Source: an uncultured Clostridium sp. (GTDB lineage Bacteria > Bacillota > Clostridia > Lachnospirales > Lachnospiraceae). Taken from it: a stretch of DNA of 64,000 nt. Under the pieces are notes generated by a model that worked only from the letters and a program-made list of their open reading frames with translations, ran no database searches and was not told the origin of the DNA. Location of the stretch: assembly GCA_946498245.1 (NCBI GenBank), contig CAMMNN010000001.1:1-64000 (forward strand), read 5' to 3'. Numbering within the stretch: position 1 is the first letter of the stretch; each line of letters begins with the position of its first letter. Both the position numbers and the translations under genes were made by a program. Of the stretch, positions 7,204 through 14,870 are shown one piece after another.

Positions 7204-8151
7204 ATGGTAATTTTGAAAATAGTCCGCTGGTGGACAGGGGCTTCCTTAGACGGTTTTCACCTGTTTATGGCAGTGGTTTTTGGGGCGCTTTGGGTCATTG
7301 GCTGGCAGTTGGAAGTCCCCGGGCTAGAGGGTGCGGGGTATTATGGCATGGCGGCGCTGATTCTCCTTCACGTGATCCATTGGGGGCTTCATTCCTGCAG
7401 GAATTTTCTGGAACTCTATAAAGAAACGGACCGCCTGCCGGACAGGCAGATTAAAAGCGTCTGCCGAATGTTTTTAGGCCTTTTGGCAACGGTTTTGGCT
7501 GTGTTTATGCTGATCCTTCCCAATATCAATCTGGATCCTCTGGGAAATGCAGTGAAAGGGCTGCTTTTGGCGCTGGCCCGCCTGTTGGGAGCCCTTTTTG
7601 CCGGAGGCAGGGAAGAGGTTTTGTCTGACGGGGCGGAGGCGGCTTTGGAGTTTTCTGCTTTTCCTGAACTGGGGGCCCAGGGAGAACCTTCTCTTTGGAT
7701 CCGCATTCTGGAAATGCTGCTGCAGTGGGCGGTGTCCATTGCTTTAGCGGGACTGGCGGCATGGGCCGTATACCGCCTGTGGCAAAAAATACGGGAGACT
7801 TTGGCAAAGGTTTCCTGGGACGGCGATGAGAAAGTATTTTTGCCGCCGGAGGTTTTAACGGGCAAGGCGGGACGGAAAAAAGAAAATAGCAGAAAGCTTT
7901 CATTTTCCGACAGAAGCTACTCTGCAAGGATCCGGCGGCTTTACCGGAGGACTATAAAAGACGGGGCGCAGAGGCAGGGAAGCCCCCTGTTCCCTTCCGC
8001 TTCCCCTGCGGAACTGGAACAGGCGGCGGGACTTCCCTATATTCCAGGCGGCCTTCACGATCTGTATGAAAAGGCCCGGTACAGCCGGGAGGGAGCCGAA
8101 AGACAGGATTGGGAGAAAATAAGGAAGCAAGAAAGTCTGCAGGGAAAATAA
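7204..8151 (+). CDS. DUF4129-containing membrane protein
   Basis: The 315-residue product has TM segments near residues 16-35, 42-60, 88-110 and 178-198. Its C-terminus (RRLYRRTIKDGAQRQGSPLFPSAS, then PAELEQ) matches the DUF4129 helix bundle normally found at the C-terminus of TgpA-like transglutaminases. Here the transglutaminase core with its Cys-His-Asp triad is absent from this protein and from the next gene. DUF4129 alone after MoxR-DUF58 may still form a membrane complex. The operon seems to end here; a new promoter follows at 8172. Confidence 0.75.
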   Translation: MVILKIVRWWTGASLDGFHLFMAVVFGALWVIGWQLEVPGLEGAGYYGMAALILLHVIHWGLHSCRNFLELYKETDRLPDRQIKSVCRMFLGLLATVLAVFMLILPNINLDPLGNAVKGLLLALARLLGALFAGGREEVLSDGAEAALEFSAFPELGAQGEPSLWIRILEMLLQWAVSIALAGLAAWAVYRLWQKIRETLAKVSWDGDEKVFLPPEVLTGKAGRKKENSRKLSFSDRSYSARIRRLYRRTIKDGAQRQGSPLFPSASPAELEQAAGLPYIPGGLHDLYEKARYSREGAERQDWEKIRKQESLQGK

Positions 8152-8171
8152 GCCGAAAGAGAAGAAACTGC

Positions 8172-8201
8172 TTGTATCTTGTCTGCCTTTCTTAGTATAA
8201 T
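8172..8201 (+). promoter_or_regulatory. Promoter of the BMP-fusion operon
   Basis: TTGTAT (8172-8177), an 18-base spacer and a perfect TATAAT (8196-8201) lie 42 bases before the start codon of the ParB-like/BMP fusion gene. The start has an AGATGGGGGG ribosome site. No terminator hairpin is obvious between the DUF4129 gene and this promoter. Confidence 0.65.
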
Positions 8202-8242
8202 GGTATGGAAGGCTATGTAGAAAGAGAGATGGGGGGACAGCT

Positions 8243-10180
8243 ATGGCTGAAAAATATACATTACGGTTAGAAGAATATGAAAAAGCAAGGAAAGCGGCTC
8301 AGAGAAAGTACCGCGCCTGTATAGTAGAAGGAACATACCCGTATCTTCCTGCATTGGATGATATGCTGCCTTATGTGGATATTGTGGCGGAAAACGATTT
8401 AGGTATAGTGGAGATTCCTTTGGATCTAATCGTGGGAACCAAGACGGCGGGACGCCAAAGCGCTTTTGCCAGCAACTTTATGCCTATGCTCAATCCCCGT
8501 TCCGAATTTGGCGGAAAGTGGATGAACCTGTATAATGCACAGTTGGAAGAGGGAATCCGTGATCCCATTGTGGCATTTGAATTTTTGAATAAATTCTATG
8601 TCCAGGAGGGAAATAAAAGGGTCAGCGTGTTGAAGTTTGTAAAAGCAGCCAGCATCGTTGCTCACGTTACCCGTTTGGTACCCAGAAGATCGGACACGAA
8701 AGAAAACAAGATTTACTATGAATTTATGGATTTCTACCGTATTGCGGAAATGAATGACATTTTCTTTTCCAAGGAAGGCAGCTTTGCCAGATTTGCTCAG
8801 TTGACGGGATTTGGCACAGAGAAGCCCTGGGACTCGGAAAAGAGAACCCTGATAAAAGGCCTTTATGCCAGATTCCAGGCAGCTTTTGACGATAGAGGAG
8901 GACAGCGTCTGGCTATAACGCCCGGGGACGCTTTGCTGATTTATCTGGAAATATTCGGGATGGATCACCTGCTGAATGTTTCTGACGTAGAATTGAAAGC
9001 GGAGTTGGGAAAGACATGGGATGAAATCCAGCTAGCTTCTCAGAAAAAAGCGGTGGCTTTGGTGGAAGAGCCGGAAAAGAATAAGGACAAGAGCTCAAAT
9101 CTCCTGGACTTTTTCATCCCAGCCGCTCCTTCAAAGCTGAAAATTGCCTTTATCAGCGCAAAAACGCCGGAAACCTCAAACTGGACCTACAGCCATGAGC
9201 TGGGGCGTCTCCATGTGGAGCAGGTCTTTGGCGGTCAGGTGATTACCACCCGCATTGACAATGTCAATACGGGAACCGAGGCTTTGGAGGCCATTGAAAT
9301 CGCCATAGCCGCCGGAAACAATGTGATTTTTACCACAGCCCCCCAGATGGTGACGGCTGGCTTAAAGGCGGCGGTTCTCCATCCGGACGTAAAGATATTA
9401 AACTGTTCTGTCAATACGTCTTACAAATCCATCCGGACGTATTACGGGAGAATGTATGAAGCGAAATTTTTAATTGGGGCAATTGCGGCTACCCAGTCGG
9501 AGGGAGATGATCTGGGCTATTTGGCGGACTACCCCATTTACGGAATGGTTGCCAATATCAATGCCTTTGCCCTGGGAGCCCGGATGATCAATCCAAGGGC
9601 CAGGATTCATCTGGAGTGGTCTACCATAAAGGGCCATGATCCTATGGAGGCTTTAAATGAGAAGGGCATTACCTTTATTTCCGGAAAAGACAGCATAACG
9701 CCCATTGAAGGCAACCGGCAGTTTGGGTTATATAAAAAGGATGGAAACACAGTTGAAAATCTGGCTTCTCCCATCTGGCACTGGGGAAAGTATTATGAGA
9801 AAATTATCCGTCAGATATTAAGCGGGGCCTGGAGCAGCGGTCTGGCAAAAAAAGAACAGGCATTAAACTATTGGTGGGGAATGTCGGCGGAGGTAATTGA
9901 TGTAGTTTATGCCAACCGGACTCCGGAGGGAACGAAGCATCTTATAACATTGCTGAAAAACGCCATCTGCCGGGGAGAGTTCCACCCCTTTGAGGGAGTC
10001 CTGAAGGCCCAGGATGGCCGGATTACCTGCGCAGAGGGACAGATTCTGACACCGGAGGAAATTGTGACTATGGATTGGCTGGCAGATAACGTAGAAGGCC
10101 GGATCCCCCTGACGGAAGAACTGACAGATGAGGCCAAAGAAGTAGTACGGATTCACGGAACGAGAAAAGAGGTCGACTAA
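8243..10180 (+). CDS. Cytosolic ParB-like / BMP (PnrA-like) ligand-binding fusion protein
   Basis: The 645-residue product has no signal peptide, lipobox or TM segment. Residues ~1-140 include FLNKFYVQEGNKRVSVLKF (about 114-132), a ParB/sulfiredoxin-type E-G-N-x-R-V motif. Residues ~140-290 are helical linker. Residues ~298-640 look like the basic-membrane-protein periplasmic-binding fold: KIAFISAKTPETSNWTYSHE, GNNVIFTTAPQM, LNCSVNTSYKSIRTYYGRMYEAKFLIG, and GMVANINAFALGARMINP. BMP/PnrA proteins bind nucleosides or related ligands outside the cell; here the domain is intracellular, so a ligand-sensing or regulatory role is more plausible than transport. No permease is adjacent. It starts a collinear run with a phosphoesterase and a sirtuin-like gene. 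Confidence 0.8.
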   Translation: MAEKYTLRLEEYEKARKAAQRKYRACIVEGTYPYLPALDDMLPYVDIVAENDLGIVEIPLDLIVGTKTAGRQSAFASNFMPMLNPRSEFGGKWMNLYNAQLEEGIRDPIVAFEFLNKFYVQEGNKRVSVLKFVKAASIVAHVTRLVPRRSDTKENKIYYEFMDFYRIAEMNDIFFSKEGSFARFAQLTGFGTEKPWDSEKRTLIKGLYARFQAAFDDRGGQRLAITPGDALLIYLEIFGMDHLLNVSDVELKAELGKTWDEIQLASQKKAVALVEEPEKNKDKSSNLLDFFIPAAPSKLKIAFISAKTPETSNWTYSHELGRLHVEQVFGGQVITTRIDNVNTGTEALEAIEIAIAAGNNVIFTTAPQMVTAGLKAAVLHPDVKILNCSVNTSYKSIRTYYGRMYEAKFLIGAIAATQSEGDDLGYLADYPIYGMVANINAFALGARMINPRARIHLEWSTIKGHDPMEALNEKGITFISGKDSITPIEGNRQFGLYKKDGNTVENLASPIWHWGKYYEKIIRQILSGAWSSGLAKKEQALNYWWGMSAEVIDVVYANRTPEGTKHLITLLKNAICRGEFHPFEGVLKAQDGRITCAEGQILTPEEIVTMDWLADNVEGRIPLTEELTDEAKEVVRIHGTRKEVD

Positions 10181-10236
10181 ACCTGGGACAGATTTCCTGG
10201 AAATAAAAGGTACATTTAGAACGGAGGAACAAAAGA

Positions 10237-10848
10237 ATGCGGATTTTGGTGATTTCGGATGAAGAATCCCGATCACTTTGGGACTATTATGATGAGAGCA
10301 AGCTGAAGGGAATTGATTTGATTTTGTCCTGCGGGGATCTGTCTCCAAAGTACTTATCCTTTTTAGTTACCTTTGCCAAAGCTCCGCTGCTGTATGTATA
10401 CGGCAACCACGATACATCGGCTCCGGAGGGATGTATCTGTATTGAAGATCAGATATATGAATACAAGGGCCTCAGAATTTTGGGCTTGGGAGGATCCATG
10501 CGGTACCGTCCCGGCCCCCATCAGTATACGGAGGCCCAGATGCGCCGCCGCATCGGCCTTTTATGGTGGCAGCTTATCCGGAAAAAAGGCTTTGATATTC
10601 TTTTGACCCATTCTCCTGCCTACCAACTGGGAGACGGGGACGACCTTCCCCACAGAGGGTTTCAGTGCTTCCTGGAACTGATGGACAAATACAGGCCAAA
10701 GTATTTTATCCACGGCCATATGCATTTGAACTACGGCGGACGGGGAAAGAGGAAACAGCAGTATAAGGACACTATCGTTATCAATGGTTATCAGAGTTAT
10801 ATTATTGATATTGATGTGGAAGAAAAGAAAAAAAGGAGCGCCATATGA
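10237..10848 (+). CDS. Calcineurin-like metallophosphoesterase
   Basis: The 203-residue product carries most metallophosphoesterase blocks: ILVISDEES (metal Asp present, but the usual D-x-H histidine is replaced), LILSCGDLSPKYLSFL (GD), VYGNHDTSAP (GNHD), LLTHSPAY, and FIHGHMHLNYG (GHxH). Length is that of compact single-domain members. Substrate cannot be told from sequence. Its last codons overlap the next start by four bases (ATGA, 10845-10848), so the sirtuin-like protein is translationally coupled to it. The missing first-motif histidine is seen in some subfamilies that still bind two metals. Confidence 0.88.
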   Translation: MRILVISDEESRSLWDYYDESKLKGIDLILSCGDLSPKYLSFLVTFAKAPLLYVYGNHDTSAPEGCICIEDQIYEYKGLRILGLGGSMRYRPGPHQYTEAQMRRRIGLLWWQLIRKKGFDILLTHSPAYQLGDGDDLPHRGFQCFLELMDKYRPKYFIHGHMHLNYGGRGKRKQQYKDTIVINGYQSYIIDIDVEEKKKRSAI

Positions 10849-11519
10849 GCACCAGGGATGAGATAGAAGAGAAACGGCGCGGGATCCGGGAACGGATCCA
10901 GGCAGGCGGCAGCGTATTAATCGGGATCGGCGGAGAATGGAAGCAGAATCCCGGTAAGGAAGACGAAGGAAAACTGATCCTCAGAGAAGAAGTGGAAAGG
11001 GCTTATGATTCGTTATATCAACTGATAAAAGACAGGGACTATTTTGTCATAACCACCGTAACGGACGGACAGATCTGGAAAAGCCCTCTGGATCCTAAAC
11101 GGATTGCGGCTCCCTGCGGGAATATTGGCTGGCGCCAGTGCGCAAAAGCCTGTACAAAGGACATCTGGGAGGAAGGGGAGGTTCCCGACGGAATCTGTCC
11201 TCACTGCGGAAGTCCACTGGTTCCCAACACAATCCGCTGCGGCTGTTATATTGAGGAAGGCTATCTCCCTCAATGGGAGGCTTATACCCGGTGGCTGTCC
11301 AGAACTTTAAACCGCCCTTTAACGGTTTTGGAGCTGGGGGAAGGTTTCGCTCTTCCCACAGTGATTCGCTGGCCCTTTGAGAAAACCGTTTTTTTGAATC
11401 AAAAGGCATATCTGTACCGGGTTCACAGCCGCTTTTCCCAAATCAGCGGAGAGGTAAAAGAGAAAGGGACGGGCATTGCTGAGGATTCCGTAGAGTTTAT
11501 AAACGGTTTTTGGAAATAG
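10845..11519 (+). CDS. Divergent sirtuin-like protein with a replaced catalytic histidine
   Basis: The 224-residue product follows a Sir2 layout: a degenerate N-terminal nucleotide loop (VLIGIGGEWKQN in place of GAGxS), YFVITTVTDGQIWKS where sirtuins have the TxNxDGLH block, a zinc-ribbon arrangement with C99-x3-C103 and C118-x2-C121, and a C-terminal Rossmann part (LTVLELGEGFALPTVIRWPFE, then FLN). The position of the catalytic His in the LHG motif is taken by Cys91 in the APCGN stretch. It could be a divergent or non-catalytic NAD-ligand binder. The gene is coupled to the phosphoesterase and followed 28 bases later by hisH. Confidence 0.7.
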   Translation: MSTRDEIEEKRRGIRERIQAGGSVLIGIGGEWKQNPGKEDEGKLILREEVERAYDSLYQLIKDRDYFVITTVTDGQIWKSPLDPKRIAAPCGNIGWRQCAKACTKDIWEEGEVPDGICPHCGSPLVPNTIRCGCYIEEGYLPQWEAYTRWLSRTLNRPLTVLELGEGFALPTVIRWPFEKTVFLNQKAYLYRVHSRFSQISGEVKEKGTGIAEDSVEFINGFWK

Positions 11520-11547
11520 TACCATGAGAGGAAAAGAGTGAGAAATC

Positions 11548-12153
11548 ATGACTGCGATTATTGATTATGATGCGGGAAATCTAAGAAGCGTGGCTAAGGC
11601 TTTGGAGGCCCTGGGCGCGGATTCGGAAGTAACCCGAGACAGAGAGAGGATCTTAAAGGCGGATCGGGTGATTCTGCCGGGAGTCGGTTCTTTTGGGGAC
11701 GCCATGGAAAAACTGAATCAGTACGGGCTGACGGATGTGATCCGTGAGGCTGTAGATTCCGGAAAGCCCTTTTTGGGGATCTGCCTAGGACTTCAGCTTT
11801 TATTTGAAAGCAGCGTGGAAAGCCCGGGAACGCCGGGGCTGGGAATCCTTCCCGGGGAAATCCTGCGGATTCCTGATTGCCCGGGCCTGAAAATCCCCCA
11901 CATGGGCTGGAACTCCCTTTCCATTAAACCGGGAGCCAAGCTGTTTCAGGGAGTGGAAAACGGGGCATATGTCTATTTTGTCCATTCATACTATTGTAAA
12001 GCCCGGGACGAATCCATAGTCGCCGCATCGACGGAGTACAGCACCCATATCCATGCTTCCGTTGAGAAAGACAATGTATTTGCCTGCCAGTTCCACCCGG
12101 AAAAGAGCAGCGGAGTCGGCCTGCGGATACTGAAGAATTTTCTGGAATTATAG
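11548..12153 (+). CDS. hisH: Imidazole glycerol phosphate synthase, glutaminase subunit HisH
   Basis: HisH releases ammonia from glutamine for HisF in histidine biosynthesis. The 201-residue protein is a class I glutamine amidotransferase: MTAIIDYDAGNLRSVAKALE opening, oxyanion/nucleophile loop PFLGICLGLQLLFESS with the active Cys, and the His-Glu pair in ACQFHPEKSSG near the C-terminus. Length is normal. It is 12 bases before hisF, its obligate partner. No other his genes lie in the window, so the pathway is split elsewhere in the chromosome. Confidence 0.97.
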   Translation: MTAIIDYDAGNLRSVAKALEALGADSEVTRDRERILKADRVILPGVGSFGDAMEKLNQYGLTDVIREAVDSGKPFLGICLGLQLLFESSVESPGTPGLGILPGEILRIPDCPGLKIPHMGWNSLSIKPGAKLFQGVENGAYVYFVHSYYCKARDESIVAASTEYSTHIHASVEKDNVFACQFHPEKSSGVGLRILKNFLEL

Positions 12154-12165
12154 GAGGTACTCCCC

Positions 12166-12927
12166 ATGTTTACAAAGAGGATTATTCCCTGTCTGGATGT
12201 GAAAAACGGCAGGGTTGTTAAAGGCGTAAATTTTGTGGATTTAAGGGACGCCGGCGACCCGGTAGAGATTGCCGCCGCCTATGATAAGGCGGGGGCAGAT
12301 GAACTGGTATTTTTGGATATTACGGCTTCTTCAGACGCCAGAAATACAGTGGTTTCCATGGTTCGCCGTGTGGCGGAGACTGTATTTATTCCCTTTACCG
12401 TAGGCGGAGGGATCCGCACCGTGGATGACTTTAAGCTGCTTTTAAGAGAGGGGGCCGACAAGATTTCCGTAAATTCCGCTGCCATTGACAGGCCGGAATT
12501 AATCAGTGAAGCTGCAGACAAATTCGGAAGCCAGTGCGTGGTGGTGGCCATTGACGCAAAAAAAAGGCCGGACGGTTCCGGCTGGAATATCTATAAGCAC
12601 GGAGGCCGCATTGATATGGGAATTGACGCTGTGGAATGGGCCGTAAAGGCGGAGAAGCTGGGAGCGGGAGAGATCCTTCTCACCAGTATGGACTGCGACG
12701 GAACCAAAGGGGGTTACGACAATCTCCTGACCAGAACCATAGCGGACAGCGTGTCCATACCGGTAATCGCCTCAGGCGGGGCCGGAACCAGGGAGCATTT
12801 TTACGAGGCATTGACAGAAGGCGGGGCGGACGCAGCTCTGGCGGCGTCTCTTTTCCATTATAAGGAATTAGAAATTATGGATCTGAAAGGGTATCTGGCC
12901 GGGAGAGGTGTGGCCGTGCGGCTGTAA
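12166..12927 (+). CDS. hisF: Imidazole glycerol phosphate synthase, cyclase subunit HisF
   Basis: HisF condenses PRFAR with ammonia to give imidazole glycerol phosphate and AICAR. The 253-residue (beta/alpha)8 barrel begins [20 protein letters not shown] with catalytic Asp11, has the phosphate-binding [15 protein letters not shown] loop, [13 protein letters not shown] with catalytic Asp130, and [17 protein letters not shown]. The ribosome site is TAGGAGG. Together with hisH it forms the complete synthase. AICAR links this step to purine metabolism, which is of interest given the BMP-type domain upstream in the same run. Confidence 0.98.
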   Translation: MFTKRIIPCLDVKNGRVVKGVNFVDLRDAGDPVEIAAAYDKAGADELVFLDITASSDARNTVVSMVRRVAETVFIPFTVGGGIRTVDDFKLLLREGADKISVNSAAIDRPELISEAADKFGSQCVVVAIDAKKRPDGSGWNIYKHGGRIDMGIDAVEWAVKAEKLGAGEILLTSMDCDGTKGGYDNLLTRTIADSVSIPVIASGGAGTREHFYEALTEGGADAALAASLFHYKELEIMDLKGYLAGRGVAVRL

Positions 12928-12962
12928 GACAGAAAAGACGGACAAAAGAGGAGGCTAAAAAA

Positions 12963-13643
12963 ATGGCGGCAATTGACAATGACTGGCTGGAGCCATTAAG
13001 CGGCGAATTTAAAAAGCCGTATTACCGCAAACTGTACAACACTGTAAAGCATGAATATGAAAGCAGGAGGATTTTTCCCGATGCGGAGGATATATTCAAC
13101 GCCTTTGCATTTACCCCTTTATCCAAAGTAAAGGCAGTGATTTTAGGGCAGGATCCCTATCATAATTACGGGCAGGCCCACGGCCTTTGCTTTTCCGTAA
13201 AGCCTGATGTGGAGATTCCTCCGTCTCTGGTTAATATTTACCAGGAGCTTCACGACGATTTAGGCTGCTATATTCCGGACAACGGTTATTTGAAAAAATG
13301 GGCGGATCAGGGAGTGCTGCTGTTAAACACGGTATTGACCGTCAGGGCCCATGCAGCCAATTCCCACAGAGGTATTGGCTGGGAAGAATTTACCGACGCG
13401 GCTATCCGGATTTTAAATGAACAGGACAGACCTATGGTATTTATCCTTTGGGGAAGGCCGGCCCAGGAGAAAAAGGCGATGTTAAACAACCCGCAGCATT
13501 TGATTTTGCAGGCGCCTCATCCAAGCCCGCTGTCGGCTTCCAGAGGCTTTTTCGGAAGCAGGCCCTTTAGCCAGACAAACCGGTATTTGACGGAGCACGG
13601 GCTGGAACCTATAGATTGGCAGATTGAAAATGTAAGAGGATAG
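12963..13643 (+). CDS. ung: Uracil-DNA glycosylase (family 1)
   Basis: Removes uracil from DNA to start base-excision repair. The 226-residue protein has the water-activating loop [21 protein letters not shown] (residues ~59-79), the [18 protein letters not shown] block, the [15 protein letters not shown] strand, and the DNA-intercalation/minor-groove loop [18 protein letters not shown] with the catalytic His. GAGGAGG precedes the ATG. It sits between hisF and uppP with short gaps (35 and 11 bases). Confidence 0.97.
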   Translation: MAAIDNDWLEPLSGEFKKPYYRKLYNTVKHEYESRRIFPDAEDIFNAFAFTPLSKVKAVILGQDPYHNYGQAHGLCFSVKPDVEIPPSLVNIYQELHDDLGCYIPDNGYLKKWADQGVLLLNTVLTVRAHAANSHRGIGWEEFTDAAIRILNEQDRPMVFILWGRPAQEKKAMLNNPQHLILQAPHPSPLSASRGFFGSRPFSQTNRYLTEHGLEPIDWQIENVRG

Positions 13644-13654
13644 GAGAGGGGATT

Positions 13655-14488
13655 ATGGATATTTTTGAAGTATTAAAAGTCATTGTCCTGGGAATTGTAG
13701 AGGGATTTACAGAATGGCTTCCCATCAGCAGCACCGGGCACATGATTCTGGTGGAGGAAATTATTCCGCTGAACCAGCCGGAGGATTTTAAAAACGTATT
13801 TATGGTAGTCGTTCAGTTGGGAGCGATCCTTGCCGTAGTGCTTCTGTACTTCCAGAAGCTGAACCCGTTTTCGCCTAAAAAACGGAAGGCCCAGAAGGAA
13901 GCTACCCTTGCCCTGTGGGCTAAAATTATTATCGCCTGCCTGCCCGCCGCCATTGTGGGACTCCCCTTTGACGATATTCTGGACGCATATTTAATGAAGT
14001 CCTATGTGGTAGCCGCCATGCTGATTCTGTACGGCGTTTTGTTTATTGTTTTGGAAAACAGAAACGCCCACGTATCTTTCCCAATTCAGAAAACCACCCA
14101 GATTACTTACCAGACTGCGCTGTTTATCGGACTTTTTCAGCTTTTATCCCTGATTCCCGGCACCTCCCGTTCCGGAGCCACGATTTTAGGCGCAATGATC
14201 CTGGGATGTTCCAGAGGCGTGGCCGCTGAGTTTTCCTTCTTTTTGGGGATTCCCGTTATGTTTGGCGCCAGCTTGTTAAAACTGGTGAAATTCGGCCGAA
14301 TGTTTACGGGGCCTGAAATTTTTTACCTGCTTTTGGGAATGGTGGTGGCCTTTGTGGTTTCTGTCCTGTCCATTCAATTTTTACTTAGCTATGTCCGGAA
14401 AAATGACTTTAAATTTTTCGGGTATTACCGGATTATTCTGGGCGTTATTGTTCTGGCCTATTTTGGAATTACGGCCATTGCGGCTTAA
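13655..14488 (+). CDS. uppP: Undecaprenyl-diphosphate phosphatase
   Basis: Dephosphorylates undecaprenyl pyrophosphate to recycle the lipid carrier for cell-wall synthesis; loss or gain affects bacitracin sensitivity. The 277-residue protein has about eight TM segments and both conserved active-site blocks: [17 protein letters not shown] (residues ~17-33) and [16 protein letters not shown] (~165-180). Length is typical of BacA/UppP. It ends the collinear run begun at 8243; a strong new promoter starts 16 bases after its stop. Confidence 0.97.
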   Translation: MDIFEVLKVIVLGIVEGFTEWLPISSTGHMILVEEIIPLNQPEDFKNVFMVVVQLGAILAVVLLYFQKLNPFSPKKRKAQKEATLALWAKIIIACLPAAIVGLPFDDILDAYLMKSYVVAAMLILYGVLFIVLENRNAHVSFPIQKTTQITYQTALFIGLFQLLSLIPGTSRSGATILGAMILGCSRGVAAEFSFFLGIPVMFGASLLKLVKFGRMFTGPEIFYLLLGMVVAFVVSVLSIQFLLSYVRKNDFKFFGYYRIILGVIVLAYFGITAIAA

Positions 14489-14504
14489 AAAGAGATTTTT
14501 TGTT

Positions 14505-14533
14505 TTGACAAATAGTTTGGTTTGGCCTATAAT
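14505..14533 (+). promoter_or_regulatory. Perfect sigma-A promoter for the structured RNA / CAP-protein leader
   Basis: TTGACA (14505-14510), exactly 17 bases, TATAAT (14528-14533): a full consensus. Transcription should start near 14540, immediately before the structured RNA at 14541-14634 and about 330 bases before the CAP-protein start. Confidence 0.9.
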
Positions 14534-14540
14534 ATCCTTA

Positions 14541-14634
14541 ACAGGATAGCCGGAAGGTGACTGCACCTCACCCGTCCCGGCGAAGCTTAGCGAAAAAGTA
14601 GTCGTCGGCTTGCAGGGCAGGACGGCTACTTTTT
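14541..14634 (+). ncRNA. Structured leader or small RNA of unknown class ending in a terminator
   Basis: Immediately after the promoter lie: an outer helix GCCGG (14549-14553) with CCGGC (14577-14581), an inner hairpin GGTG-ACTG-CACC (14556-14567), and a 14-bp stem with one G.U pair (14593-14606 with 14621-14634) ending in T5. CCGTCC (14572-14577) can pair with GGACGG (14620-14625), which would open the terminator. This mutually exclusive arrangement is what a riboswitch or attenuator needs, but the aptamer does not match classes I know. It may instead be a free ~95-nt RNA. The remaining leader to 14870 includes a GGCGG/CCGCC hairpin and no convincing gene. Confidence 0.65.
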
Positions 14635-14870
14635 ATGGATATAAGTCAGTATTGCAATGATGAGCATAGCCTAGGAAATTCGAGAAAGCTGAACAGATGA
14701 CAAACTTATTTGACGATACGCAAGGGGTATCGAAGACGATTAAAAAGAGTCTGGCGGTTCAGAAAACCAGGGCGGAGTTGCTGCCACCGCCCACTATTAA
14801 ATCATATCAGAAGCAGCAGAATAAAACAAGGAAAAAAGAAATAAAAAATATTCAAAGGAGGCATTTTAGT

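Noticed and set aside
14541-14580. c-di-GMP-I riboswitch
   Set aside because: AGGATAGCCGG recalls the 3' part of that class, but the conserved ACGCACAGGGCAAACC and GGGACGCAAAGCC parts are missing.
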